64,000 nt of DNA from Crossaster papposus (Eukaryota; Echinodermata; Asteroidea; Velatida; Solasteridae). The notes below the pieces were generated by a model. The model saw only the letters and a list, made by a program, of their open reading frames with translations. It did not search any database and had not been told where the DNA came from. The stretch lies in assembly GCA_037893245.1 (NCBI GenBank), contig JBAIAA010000251.1, forward strand, positions 1,612,001 through 1,676,000. Reading direction: 5' to 3'. The translations under genes were made by a program, and so were the position numbers. Below, piece by piece: positions 35,801-47,800 of the stretch (position 1 is its first letter; each line of letters opens with the position of its first letter).

Positions 35801-38800
35801 TTGCCGGGCTCGCCGGGCTTGCCGGGCTCGCCGGGCTTGCCGGGCTCGCCGGGCTTGCCGGGCTCGCCGGGCTTGCCGGGCTCGCCGGGCTTGCCGGGCT
35901 CGCCGGGCTCGCCGTGCTCGCCGTGCTCGCCGTGCTCGCCGTGCTCGCCGTGCTCGCCGTGCTCGCCGTGCTCGCAGTGCTCGCCGTGCTCGCAGTGCTC
36001 GCCGTGCTCGCAGTGCTCGCCGTGCTCGCAGTGCTCGCCGTGCTCGCAGTGCTCGCCGTGCTCGCAGTGCTCGCCGTGCTCGCAGTGCTCGCCGTGCTCG
36101 CAGTGCTCGCCGTGCTCGCAGTGCTCGCCGTGCTCGCAGTGCTCGCCGTGCTCGCAGTGCTCGCCGTGCTCGCAGTGCTCGCCGTGCTCGCAGTGCTCGC
36201 CGTGCTCGCAGTGCTCGCCGTGCTCGCAGTGCTCGCCGTGCTCGCAGTGCTCGCCGTGCTCGCAGTGCTCGCCGTGCTCGCAGTGCTCGCCGTGCTCGCA
36301 GTGCTCGCCGTGCTCGCAGTGCTCGCCGTGCTCGCAGTGCTCGCCGTGCTCGCAGTGCTCGCCGTGCTCGCAGTGCTCGCCGTGCTCGCAGTGCTCGCCG
36401 TGCTCGCAGTGCTCGCCGTGCTCGCAGTGCTCGCCGTGCTCGCAGTGCTCGCCGTGCTCGCAGTGCTCGCCGTGCTCGCAGTGCTCGCCGTGCTCGCAGT
36501 GCTCGCCGTGCTCGCAGTGCTCGCCGTGCTCGCAGTGCTCGCCGTGCTCGCAGTGCTCGCCGTGCTCGCAGTGCTCGCCGTGCTCGCAGTGCTCGCCGTG
36601 CTCGCAGTGCTCGCCGTGCTCGCAGTGCTCGCCGTGCTCGCAGTGCTCGCCGTGCTCGCAGTGCTCGCCGTGCTCGCAGTGCTCGCCGTGCTCGCAGTGC
36701 TCGCCGTGCTCGCAGTGCTCGCCGTGCTCGCAGTGCTCGCCGTGCTCGCAGTGCTCGCCGTGCTCGCAGTGCTCGCCGTGCTCGCAGTGCTCGCCGTGCT
36801 CGCAGTGCTCGCCGTGCTCGCAGTGCTCGCCGTGCTCGCAGTGCTCGCCGTGCTCGCAGTGCTCGCCGTGCTCGCAGTGCTCGTTCGTCTACAGTTTAAG
36901 TTATCTGTGTGCGGTGGGAACCAACGGGGTGGGTTACCAGTGTGTGGGCTGTACTCCAATCCGACGAAAGAGACTTGGTGGCATGATGATGCCAGCACTT
37001 ACGTATGCAAAAAAATATGCAAAGAAATTTAAAAAAAAATCATCAAAATTATGATACAGGTAACAATAATCGAGAAGAGTAATGCTCGATGAAAAGGCCA
37101 CACATAAACGTCTACCATTACGATTTATAATTCAATATTCAATGGGAATAATTCACAAACAAGCAACCATTACCAGCTTGCCATCTGCCCCCCAAAAATT
37201 GATAGTTTTCATGCATCTATTAAATTTTCGTTGTCTCCTCCGCAGAAGCGCTGGAATCGGAGTGTACAATTGAAATAAACGTTAAATCGACATTATGTGT
37301 GCGGTTAAAGCTTGCTAAAATAATTTATGTCGGACAAAATGGCGACAACATGTCGGACAAAATGGCGACAATTTGTCGGGCCTGAATTGTTGCACTGTGA
37401 TTGATTACTTTTTAAATGGATCTGGCCTCGTGGATCACTGTATTCCTTAAAAACAATTAGTTGCCTACAAGTGCGTCTACAACCGGGGTTTGGCCCAAAA
37501 ATATGTGATTTGTTCAGACTATTATTTTCAACTCGCGTTGGAGCAGTGACGTAAAATTAATCTACCTTTGTTGCCAACTATACGTAGTCATGTATGCAAT
37601 TATATACACAAAAACATTGTTGAAAATAATAGGCACACGTGCAACCATTCCTTTAACAAAATCTCCTTTACAACTGTCAATGCCAAGAATTCCACAAACG
37701 TACGAGTTAGTTGTCAACCACTTTTATTAACTTTATGTGGACAAACTATTAGCGTCACCTCTATCTACATGTTTTATGAATAATGACATTATGAACAATG
37801 CATAAATATTAGATTGTTTTTATGTCTAAGAGTATCATTATTGTTTTTTTTTATATAATGTTATATAATTCTTGACAAACCTCATCTTTTAGTGCAAAAG
37901 TGGGTATTCGTATTAGTCGAACATAATTCGGGCGAATTTTGCAGCGAATGAATTGCAGGGCCTTCAGTATGGGCTTTTATTCACGAATCGGCCATTGAAA
38001 GTGAGGCAACATTTTCCTTCTTGCAACTTCGGAACATAAATGACCTAAAGTTTAAGTACATATTAATACCAGTCTTCTCAGATGAATAACAACATTTGAA
38101 AAGAAACTATTAAAAGTGAGGCTATATAATGCAAAACAAGTCTTGGACTTCAACGAAAATGAACGTTTTTTTCAAACACTTTATCAACATTAGAGTATAC
38201 AGCTTTTGTAATTGTGACTACATTTAATCAAAATGTATTAAGGACCACAACTATTAACATTTGTGCATACATTTAAGATGAACTGATATAGACGTGCAGA
38301 GAAAGATGTTAACGATAAATATGATTTATTTATGACAGCTGTAAGAACTCATCTTCGACAAGGTAACGGATTTGTTTACGTATGGCCTGAGTAGTTTTAT
38401 TGCCAGATCAATATTCATGTTTTCGATCGTTGCGTTTTCGCGAAACCTATATCTTGACAACATTTTACCAAACTTGGTCCCCGATCGCTGCGATTTCGCG
38501 AGATCTATATAAGTACTGTCAATAACTCAGAACATAACTAAGCAAACTTAGTCTCTGGTCACTGCGATTCGCGAGTCACTGCGATTCGTGGCGTAACTGG
38601 TTATTTCCGCAAATAGCCAAACTTATAACGAGATTTCCGGTCGATGCGTCCCGCAAAACATAACAGCGCCATCAGCTATGATATTCAAATTCAATTAAGC
38701 GGTCTACACTTCTTTGTATACAAACGTTCCATTAACTTTGGATACAGTCATACAATACATGTTTTGATAATATTCTATAATCTTGCGGTGCCGTATTTAA

Positions 38801-41800
38801 ATCAGGGCGTTAGAATTATGTATGCAAGTAAATAAAATTGAGGCATATTACAGCGTACTACGCCGTGTGGATGCCTTAGATGTTGGCATTTATACTTATA
38901 ATGTATTTTTACACCGAACTAAGAAAGCCGCCTTGAATATACTTAAACAAAAAATATACATATACTTCAAACATTAATTTGCAAAGAACTAGCACAAATA
39001 AAGCGACAACCGACTGACAAACTGCTTAGACAAGAGTGACCGATCCAGCCTTGAGTACTTGACTATACGATACACGACCTTGTCGTCACTCAACAGTTGT
39101 CCAAATGGCCTGCCCAAGGATCGCCCTATGCCGGCCCTTTTAAACCAAAACGACCGCCTGGGGGTAATACATTACTTGAAGCCACACGGGCCTCAAATGA
39201 CTTGTTCACACGGTACAAGTATTATGTATTATTTTAGATAAACAAGGATAATAATGAACTACTGAGTAAGACGTTAACATGTTAAACTAAAATGGTTTTG
39301 AAGTAACCATTACTCCTAAACAATCTAGACCAACTGTAACCGAGTTGTTTCCGGTTAGAACACACGGGTCAGTGACGATTAAGGAGTCAGGAGAGTGTAA
39401 ATGATTTTTGAGATAATCCGGGTTTTATTGTCTTTGGTTGAGATGTGTATTTAAAAGTTAATTAAACCCGACAAAAACGACAGTCATTGATGGTGGTGAA
39501 TTCTGAAAAATATAATTAAATACATATAATTAAATATTTGTACAGTTAATTTCAATATCTTTACAAATATTCTACATTATTCAATTTATATTTAGGGACC
39601 AACAGTGCATCCCTTTAAACTCTAAAACTGATGTGTGGCAAATGTAGCTTGATTTGCGCCTTATAATAATAGTAACAAATCAGTCTACCGCTTAAAATAA
39701 AACAGATACGAACTATAGGTGAATGGCGTACCCAATGTTACGTTTCCGGCCGTATAAGGCTCAAAAGAAGAGAGCGCGGTCACTTGTATGACAAGTACAG
39801 GTTGCTGCTAATAGAAATACACGTATTTACAATAAACATCGGCGATAGATGCGTTTGAGTTTGTTATTAATTAAGAATGTAATTTGGAAAGAAACAATTT
39901 ACTGTTATAATTTTAAATGTTTGTTTGTATAACAGCCAGATTTTAGCATAGTCATTAGTTTACAACATTAGATTCTTTCCATAGAAGTAAACTATACGAA
40001 TAAAATAAAATCTCATTAATGTTGTTACAGTCAAAGCACTTACCGGAAAAGCTGTGTGCTCTACACCTTTGCCTCCGTTTGCCTGATGACAGTTGATCGG
40101 CAATAGGGATAATATTAGCCGTAATAAAGCTAAGGTGTTATCTTGGCAATTGTCGAGAGAGAAGTGTTCGTTTACACTTCCTTGAACGATCGAGAATTTT
40201 TTTTTAAAGAATGTCCGGCATGTCAACGCCCCAAACAAGAATTATATTTCGCCAATTCCGTCGAGACTCACCGAGTATAGTTTTGTTGTATTGCGATCTA
40301 GACCACCCTTAAAAGCTAATGGAACGTCCCTCATTAGCATAAGAAAAGGTTTCTTACCAAAGGTAGTGGCGTGATGATGCTGCGTTCTCCTAAGGAATCT
40401 GTGTCTTTGTTTTTTGTGTCGCGGTCTGACCACCACGATTTATTTTGCTCGCGTTCTTCACTTCTACCCGGGATTTTAGCGTTACATTATCCATATCACT
40501 CAGCATGCCGAAGTCTCGACAAAGTTTTTCGTCAGCCCCATGCACGGTTTCTCGAGCCCCTGATGAGAAACCCTCCTCGCCTCCAGCGGATATTTTAGCC
40601 ATGGCGGCTAAGGAGATAGCCCCGTCTGGGGTAAATTTGATGGACCAAGCCCAAGCTCCTCCGTGGGCTGACGGCTTTATGGGCAGTGGGCTTTCATGCC
40701 CCAAACCCCTCTCTACTGATCTGCCTAGGCAGCCTTCACCGGCTCCAGCTCCGCCTGGTACCGGTGCGCCACGCCCATCGGCTCACCATCAGCCGCAATT
40801 TGCACCCAGTATACAACCGTGTCCTGCTCAGTCAGGGTACTACTGGTATCCTCAACCTCCGACTGCTCCCTCGGGTGGTCCAGGGGCATCTACAAATGCA
40901 TTTAATCAGTGGGGCATTCCTATGCAGTATTTTCCCCAGCAGTTTTCGCACGGCGATTTTTTCGGACCAGCCTACTTTCGGAAATATTCGTCAACGACAC
41001 GCCCCGCCCATCCCTCCGGCCCCAGTACTTGCACAGCGCCCTCCATCTGATGACGGCAGCCATCTTGATATTGTCGCCGTTAGTGACGACGAATTCTCCA
41101 CTTCAACCGTTCAAACGGCTGGAACTGGAAGAGAGCCTTTTCGTCTTCCCCACAAGAAAGAGACAGGTAACCCGATCCCCGAGAAGGTGACCCAGTGGTG
41201 GGAAGAACTGAAAACTCACAAGTTGTCCTCTGAGGATTACAAAGAAGAGATTCCACCGTATAACGTGCCTGTGGACCAGGATAAATTATTCTCGGCCCCG
41301 GAACTTCCTCCCGGTTTGAACAAGGTTTTCAAACAGGTAAATTCGTCAACCATTATTTGTGACGAGAAGTTAAAAGCCTCTCATAATTACATTCTTGATG
41401 CTGTCAAACCATTGCTTCGCATTTTCGACGCAGTTACTGATGCCGAATGCCCCAATGAAGTTCCTAAAGATCTTGTTCAGGATCATCTTTCCTCGGCCAT
41501 TATTTTACTAGGCTCTGGCAGTCAGGGTTTGGCCTTAGCTAGACAACATGCGTTTGACGACATTGTTGCCCGCAAGTTTGACGTGCTGAAGAAGAATCCT
41601 CCTTCTCTAGGTGAACTCTTCGGATCATCCTTGATGAAGGACATTGAGGAAACGGAGAAAGTCAGCAAGCTGGCCTCCAAAGTCACTGGTGGGAAGTCTC
41701 TGCAGTCTAACCCATCCAAGGATAGGCGTTTCTCGCCATACCAATTTGCCACCCGATCCTTCAGATCACATCGACCATCGCGAGGATCCTTTAATCGTTA

Positions 41801-44800
41801 CCAAGGTAGGGGTTACCATGGTTCAGGTTGCCAACAGCCCAAGGATTTCCAGAGATCCAGAAATTTTAGGACGGCCAACAGCACTTTAGAGAAGTCTGGC
41901 TTAAAAAAACTAGATGCTCAGTCTTGTTTGCCTAACATACGTACCAATCCAGCAGGTCGTTTGAGATTTTTTTCTAATTTTTGGTTAAAATTAACTCACG
42001 ATCCCTGGATCATTCAGACCTTAATTGGTTACTGTTTAAGCTTCAATTCTACTCCGTTTCAGTCTTTCGTTCCTGTAACCCACGCTCCATCTAAAAAACA
42101 CGCTTCGATGTTTAACCTAGAGATACCGAAAATGCTTGATAAAGGTGCCGTTACCATTGAACAGCCTGTACAAGGACAGTTTATTTCTACTCTGTTCATG
42201 GTCCCAAAATCGTTCGGGGATCTTCGTCCAGTAGTTAATTCGTCCAGTAGTCAGTGAGAGATATGTTAGCACACGGAGATTGGATGTGTAAAATAGACTT
42301 GAAGGATGCTTATTTTTCAGTTCCTATTGATTTTGGTCACAGAAGATTTCTTCGTTTTATCTGGAATGAGGTCATTTATCAATTTACTTGTCTTCCTTTC
42401 GGTTTGTCAAGTGCCCCCCGCACTTTTACTAAGATTCTTAAACCAGTAGCTTTCCACCTCAGAGAATGTGGTATTCGCTGTATATTTTACCTGGATGACA
42501 TTCTGGTCCTTGGATCATCCTTCCATGGATGTATGACAAACACTCAGGTGACGACCAATCTTCTTCGTAATTTGGGTTTCATCATCAACGATGAAAAATC
42601 TTGTATCGTCCCTAGTCAAGATATTACATACCTCGGCTTTGTTATCAACTCCTTAGATATGACCCTCTCTTTAAACCAGGAAAAGATCCAGCAAGTCATC
42701 AGTCACTGCCAGAAGATTTTGGAAACAGAACAAGTCACTGTTCGACAACTTTCCAGCCTATTAGGCAGGCTATCTTCAACAGTACTTCAGGCTCGGTTTT
42801 TTTACCGCAGTCTTCAGGAAGACAAAATCTCCGCTCTCCGCAGGGAGAACAGTTACGAGTCCACAGTTTCTCTTTCGCAGAATTCTCAAGAGGAGCTGAG
42901 AACATGGATTCGTTGCCTTCATGCCTGGAACGGTCGGCTATTTCTTCATCTGACACCAGATGTGACCCTTCAAACAGATGCGTCAATGTTGGGATGGGGC
43001 GCTTGTCTTCAATCCATGATAGGAGGCCGTTGGACGTCGCAAGAACAACTCCATCATATCAATTACCTCGAGCTGCTTGCAGTTTGGTACGCCATCCAAT
43101 CTTTCTTCAAAGAACGGCGGGACCTTCATGTTCTCCTTCAGATGGACAACTCCACGGCCATTGCTTATATCAATCACCAAGGGGGAACTCATTCGGTTCC
43201 ACTGTCGAAACTCGCTGTCAATATCTGGGTTTGGTGTCTCGAAAGGAACATCACTCTAGTAGCACAACACATACCAGGATTTCAAAATATCACGGCAGAC
43301 ATGATGTCACGGGTTTTCGACGATCGCACAGAATGGCAGCTTCTCCCAGAAATATTCAACAAGATTTCCAGTGCTCTGGATTTCATCCCATCAGTAGACC
43401 TCTTCGCGTCTCGTTTGAACACGCAGCTGGAGACCTTTGTGTCATGGCAACCAGACCCCATGGCCTGGAGATTCGACGCTCTTCTTCTCAGCTGGAAGAA
43501 CATAAACGGTTATGTTTTCCCTCCGTTTTCGCTTCTTCTGAAGATTCTTCGAAAGATCAGCGAGGAGGAAGCTACAGTGATTCTTGTCGCTCCGGTGTGG
43601 AAGTCCCAGGTCTGGTACCCCAGACTGTTGGAACTCGCAGTAGAAATGCCTCTACTTCTTCCCAGGAGAAGGGATCTCCTTCAGCTTCCCCACGATCGGT
43701 CTCAAGTACATCCACTGATAGACAGCCTCCAACTAGCCGCATGGAAGTTATCAGGGCAAATCTCTCTTCAGAGGGGTTTTCAGACAAGGTGTCAACCACT
43801 GTCCTTGCTTCATGGAGACCACAGTCTAATAAGCAATATAATTCATCCTGGAAAAGATGGGCAAGCTGGTGTTTACAAAGGAAATTTGATCCCGTTCAAA
43901 CTTCTATAGCAAATTGTTTAGATTTTCTTCAGCAGCTGTTTGATGAGGGCCTATGCTACAGGACGATAAATGTTTATCGTTCTGCAATTTCATCGGCTCA
44001 CTCTTTTATTGATGGTTTTCCTATTGGTCAGCATCATTTAGTGAGAAGATTCCTTAAAGGTATTTTCGGGCTTCGCCCACCGAGACCAAAGTACAACTTG
44101 ACATGAGATGTCGGAAAGGTCCTCAACTTTGTTAAGTCTCTTCCTGACAATCGTCGTTTGTCATTAAGGCAGTTAACTCTCAAGTTAGCTATGCTTCTTG
44201 CACTTGTAACCGCCAGTCGCCGATCTTCCCTAACGGCTATTGACATCGATCACATGACTCGATCCACTGATGGGAAATACAGTTTCCTGCTTGTTAAGCC
44301 CTCACAATGTGCTTCAGTCAGTAAACCCTTCCATCGGATTGAGATTTCTAGGTTCCAGCCTCACAGAAATCTCTGCCCAGTCCGTTCTTTAGAAGAGTAT
44401 CTTTAGAGAACCCAATGTCACAGAGGTACTGGTTCTTCCAGAATGACCCAGCTTTTCCTTTCACATTCAAAGCCCTTCCATCCAGTGGTTCCCTCTACAA
44501 TTTCTAGATGGTTGAAGGACTTTATGTTGCAATCAGGGATTGACACATCACATTTTAAAGCGCATTCCACAAGGAGTGCAAGTACTTCAGCCGCAGCTCG
44601 AGCTGGGGTTTCATCGAATGTAATTATGAAAACAGCAGACTGGACATCAGCCTCTACCTTTGCAAAATTTTACCACAGACAACTTCCTTCGTCAAACTTT
44701 GGAGGTGCTGTGTTGTCATCGGCAACTCAACAGCTTTAAAGTCTACTCGGTGAGTCTCGACGGAATTGGCGAAATATAATTCCCCAATTACATAAAGGTA

Positions 44801-47800
44801 CTTACCTGCAATATAATTGGAATTATATAAGACAATGGAGGAGGGACTCAACCTCCCTCCCTAATTTTCTCTTCAGTTTCTTTCTGCAGATAACCCGCCC
44901 GAGTTATTCTAGTTGGTTGCCAATGATGTTTTAATTTACCGCTAGCTTCAAAAAGACACAGATTCCTTAGGAGAACGCAGCATCATCACGCCACTACCTT
45001 TGGTAAGAAACCTTTTCTTATGCTAATGAGGGACGTTCCATTAGCTTTTAAGGGTGGTCTAGATCGCAATACAACAAAACTATACTCGGTGAGTCTCTCC
45101 TCCATTGTCTTATATAATTCCAATTATATTGCAGGTAAGTACCTTTATGTAATTGGGAAATTTTAAAAGCGCCTGCTAAAAGTTACGTAACTAATTAGAA
45201 CTACGCTGGTGGCGCTGTTTAACAAGCTTATTACAAACCGCTGGCGGCGCTGTTTCGCAAGCTTTGCCCCACGCTCGCAATGTAATGTATACAAATCAAA
45301 ATATAATGTAGACGTTTTGTATGGAAGGTAACGTTTTCAAAATTTATACATAAATATGTTTATTTTCTCACAAGCTATATAAGCACACAACGAAACCATG
45401 TTTAAGAGCAATTTTTGTCACCGCACTAAATGAGAATAGTTTAGTTTTAGTAATATTTAGCGCCACAATTCGGAAAATTTCGGAAAATAAGCGTCTGGTA
45501 TTTAATCACCGCATCGTTCGGTTTTGCTCGAATTTTAGTGTTGGTCTAAATATAGTTTAATTCGTCACCACTAATAACATTTTGTTGTTATTATTCAGGC
45601 AGTGGACGGAGCTGAGCTCTGATCACAAATAAAATATATCTTCGATCGCATAATAAAAGAAAACTCAAATATCAATCATGGTATAGGTGCCGCACTACAT
45701 CTAACTTGACCCCCGAACACCCCCACCCCCTTTTGTGTCGCCTAGACACGAAGGTTTTGGAAAACAAGGTCAACAATGCCTCCTAAAAACGGTACAGCGG
45801 GTAACGTTTCCTTTAATATAGTATATATTAAAATTAGACAATGACTTAAACCTATAGTCTTAGAACTGTAACCAAAATCAAGACTTTATTATCCAGCGAA
45901 GCGGCTGTACAACGCACGAAGGAAACTAAGAAGGTGCTCCATTCTGCAGTAACCCTGGAAACCTCTAGCGGAAAACACAAACCTTTGTAACGCGACAACT
46001 CATGTGTTAAGCGATGCCCTATTAAATTAACCGACGTTTATTAAAACCTGAATCTTGCACAATGTGGGCGTGGCTGTTAAAAAACCGACTCGAAGAAACC
46101 AACCACTAGAAGCATGACTTTAATACAAACATGTTATTGTATATTTACAAACAACAAGTATTCGTCTGTTCTAATGGAGATGTTACAATGGGAACACTAA
46201 TTTCTGTTGAACCAATAACCATGATTAGGGGCATATTCAAACGGGAAGAGTATACCTTTAGAAAAATTAGTGACCAACCAAATTATTGTTCAAAGGCTGA
46301 CTTGATGTACATATATTAATGACTTAGTCTATAAGCACCCTCAGAAATTATTACTTTTGGAATGCTGTCATTTTAAAGAAAATAAGAAAATAAGTCCAAA
46401 TATGTGTCTTACAGACGCACCTTTAGAAATGTTCATTTGTAGGACATAATAGTTGGTTCGAAATCAAAATCATTGAATGTTATTTTGTCAGATTTTACAG
46501 CATTCACAGGGCTAAAACGTTGGCAAGTTAGTTGTCAAGAACCGTTTTTTTGTTATATTTAGAGAACTGTTGGTGTTTTAACCCTGCGAGCTGGAAAGCA
46601 AACATCCTTACGTTTTTCGAAGTACACCCCCCCTTTTTGTTTCACTGTAGACACAAATGGTTAGAAAACAAGGGCAGCAATGCCTCCTGAAGCCGGTACA
46701 GTGTGTAACGTTTTCTTAAATATGGTAGATATTAAAATTAGACAATGACTTCAACCTATAGTGTTAGAACTGTAACCAAAATCAATACTTTATTATTTAG
46801 CGAAGCGGCTGTACAACGCACGTAGGAAACTAAGAAGACGTAACCCTGGAAACGTCTAGTGGGAAACACAAAACCTTTGTAACGCGACAACTCATGTGTT
46901 AAGCTATGCCGCTATTAAATTAACCGACGTTTATTAAAACCTTGCACAATGTGTGCGTGGCTGTTACAAAACCGACTGGAAGAAACCAACCACTGGAAGC
47001 ATGACTTTAATACAAACATGTTATTGTATATTTACAAATAAAGAGTATTCGTCTGTTCTAATAGAGATGTTAAAGAGGGGAAATCAATTTATGTTGAACC
47101 AATAACCATGAATATGGGTTTACTTAAAGGGCTAGTATACCTTTTGCAACATCCATAAAGTGACAAGTGTTTGACGATAACAATTCACAACTGACGGCAT
47201 ACTATAACTTTGACATGGGATTTATTCTTGTATCCAGTAGTTTCCGAGCCTTGCAAATTGATATGTCGCTTAAAAGCTTTGTTTCGCTGCAGAAAATCGC
47301 ATGTGTCTAACACATGTTGCATTTGGTGATCGCAGTCAAGGTATTGTTTTCTTAATTGAGACACTAATTTATATGTGCATTTTTCAATTAATCAAACCAA
47401 GATATCAAGTGGCGCTTTCTTTCCGTGCAATTGCACAGCGCCGCCCCTGGTCTGCTCCTGGATATCAAACGCCACAAGTCGAAAACAAGAAAACGCTACT
47501 TGTCATAAGAATGTAAGCACGTGCACAAATTTCACCGACCTCGCAAAAAGAGTGTAACTGTTAGTAACCCTGGAAACCTCTAGCGGGAAACACAAACCTT
47601 TGTAACGCGACAACTCAAGTGCTAAGCGAAGCCGCTAATAAATTAACCGACGTTTATTTAAACCTGAATCTTGCGCAATGTGTCTGTGGCCGTTATAAAA
47701 CCGACTGGAAGAAACAAAACGCTAGAAGCGTGACTTTAATACAAACATGTTATTTTATATTTACAAATAAAAAGTATTTGTCTGTTCTAATAGAGATGTT

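Larger units (their letters stand above)
40239..45159 (+). mobile_element. DIRS-type retrotransposon, copy 2
   Basis: Inverted terminal repeats 40256-40410 and 44949-45096 are nearly identical (including CGCCACTACCTTTGGTAAGA in complement). The internal complementary region 44742-44870 pairs with both outermost ends: GGAATTGGCGAAATATAATT with the left, and ATTACATAAAGGTACTTACC with the right. The gene order is Gag, RT-RNase H, recombinase. The sequence and repeats differ from copy 1, so it is a different lineage. It lies in intron 1 of the discoidin gene, on the opposite strand. Confidence 0.92.

Noticed and set aside
35608-37054. Plus-strand collagen-like GSPGLPG / LAVLAV proteins
   Set aside because: They read the exon-2 minisatellite on the wrong strand. 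They have no flanking exons, whereas the minus-strand reading fits splice sites and phase with a discoidin domain.
39960-40238. Minus-strand 92-codon ORF as a gene
   Set aside because: No motif. Only the 39-nt piece inside it with splice signals is worth keeping, as a weak exon candidate.
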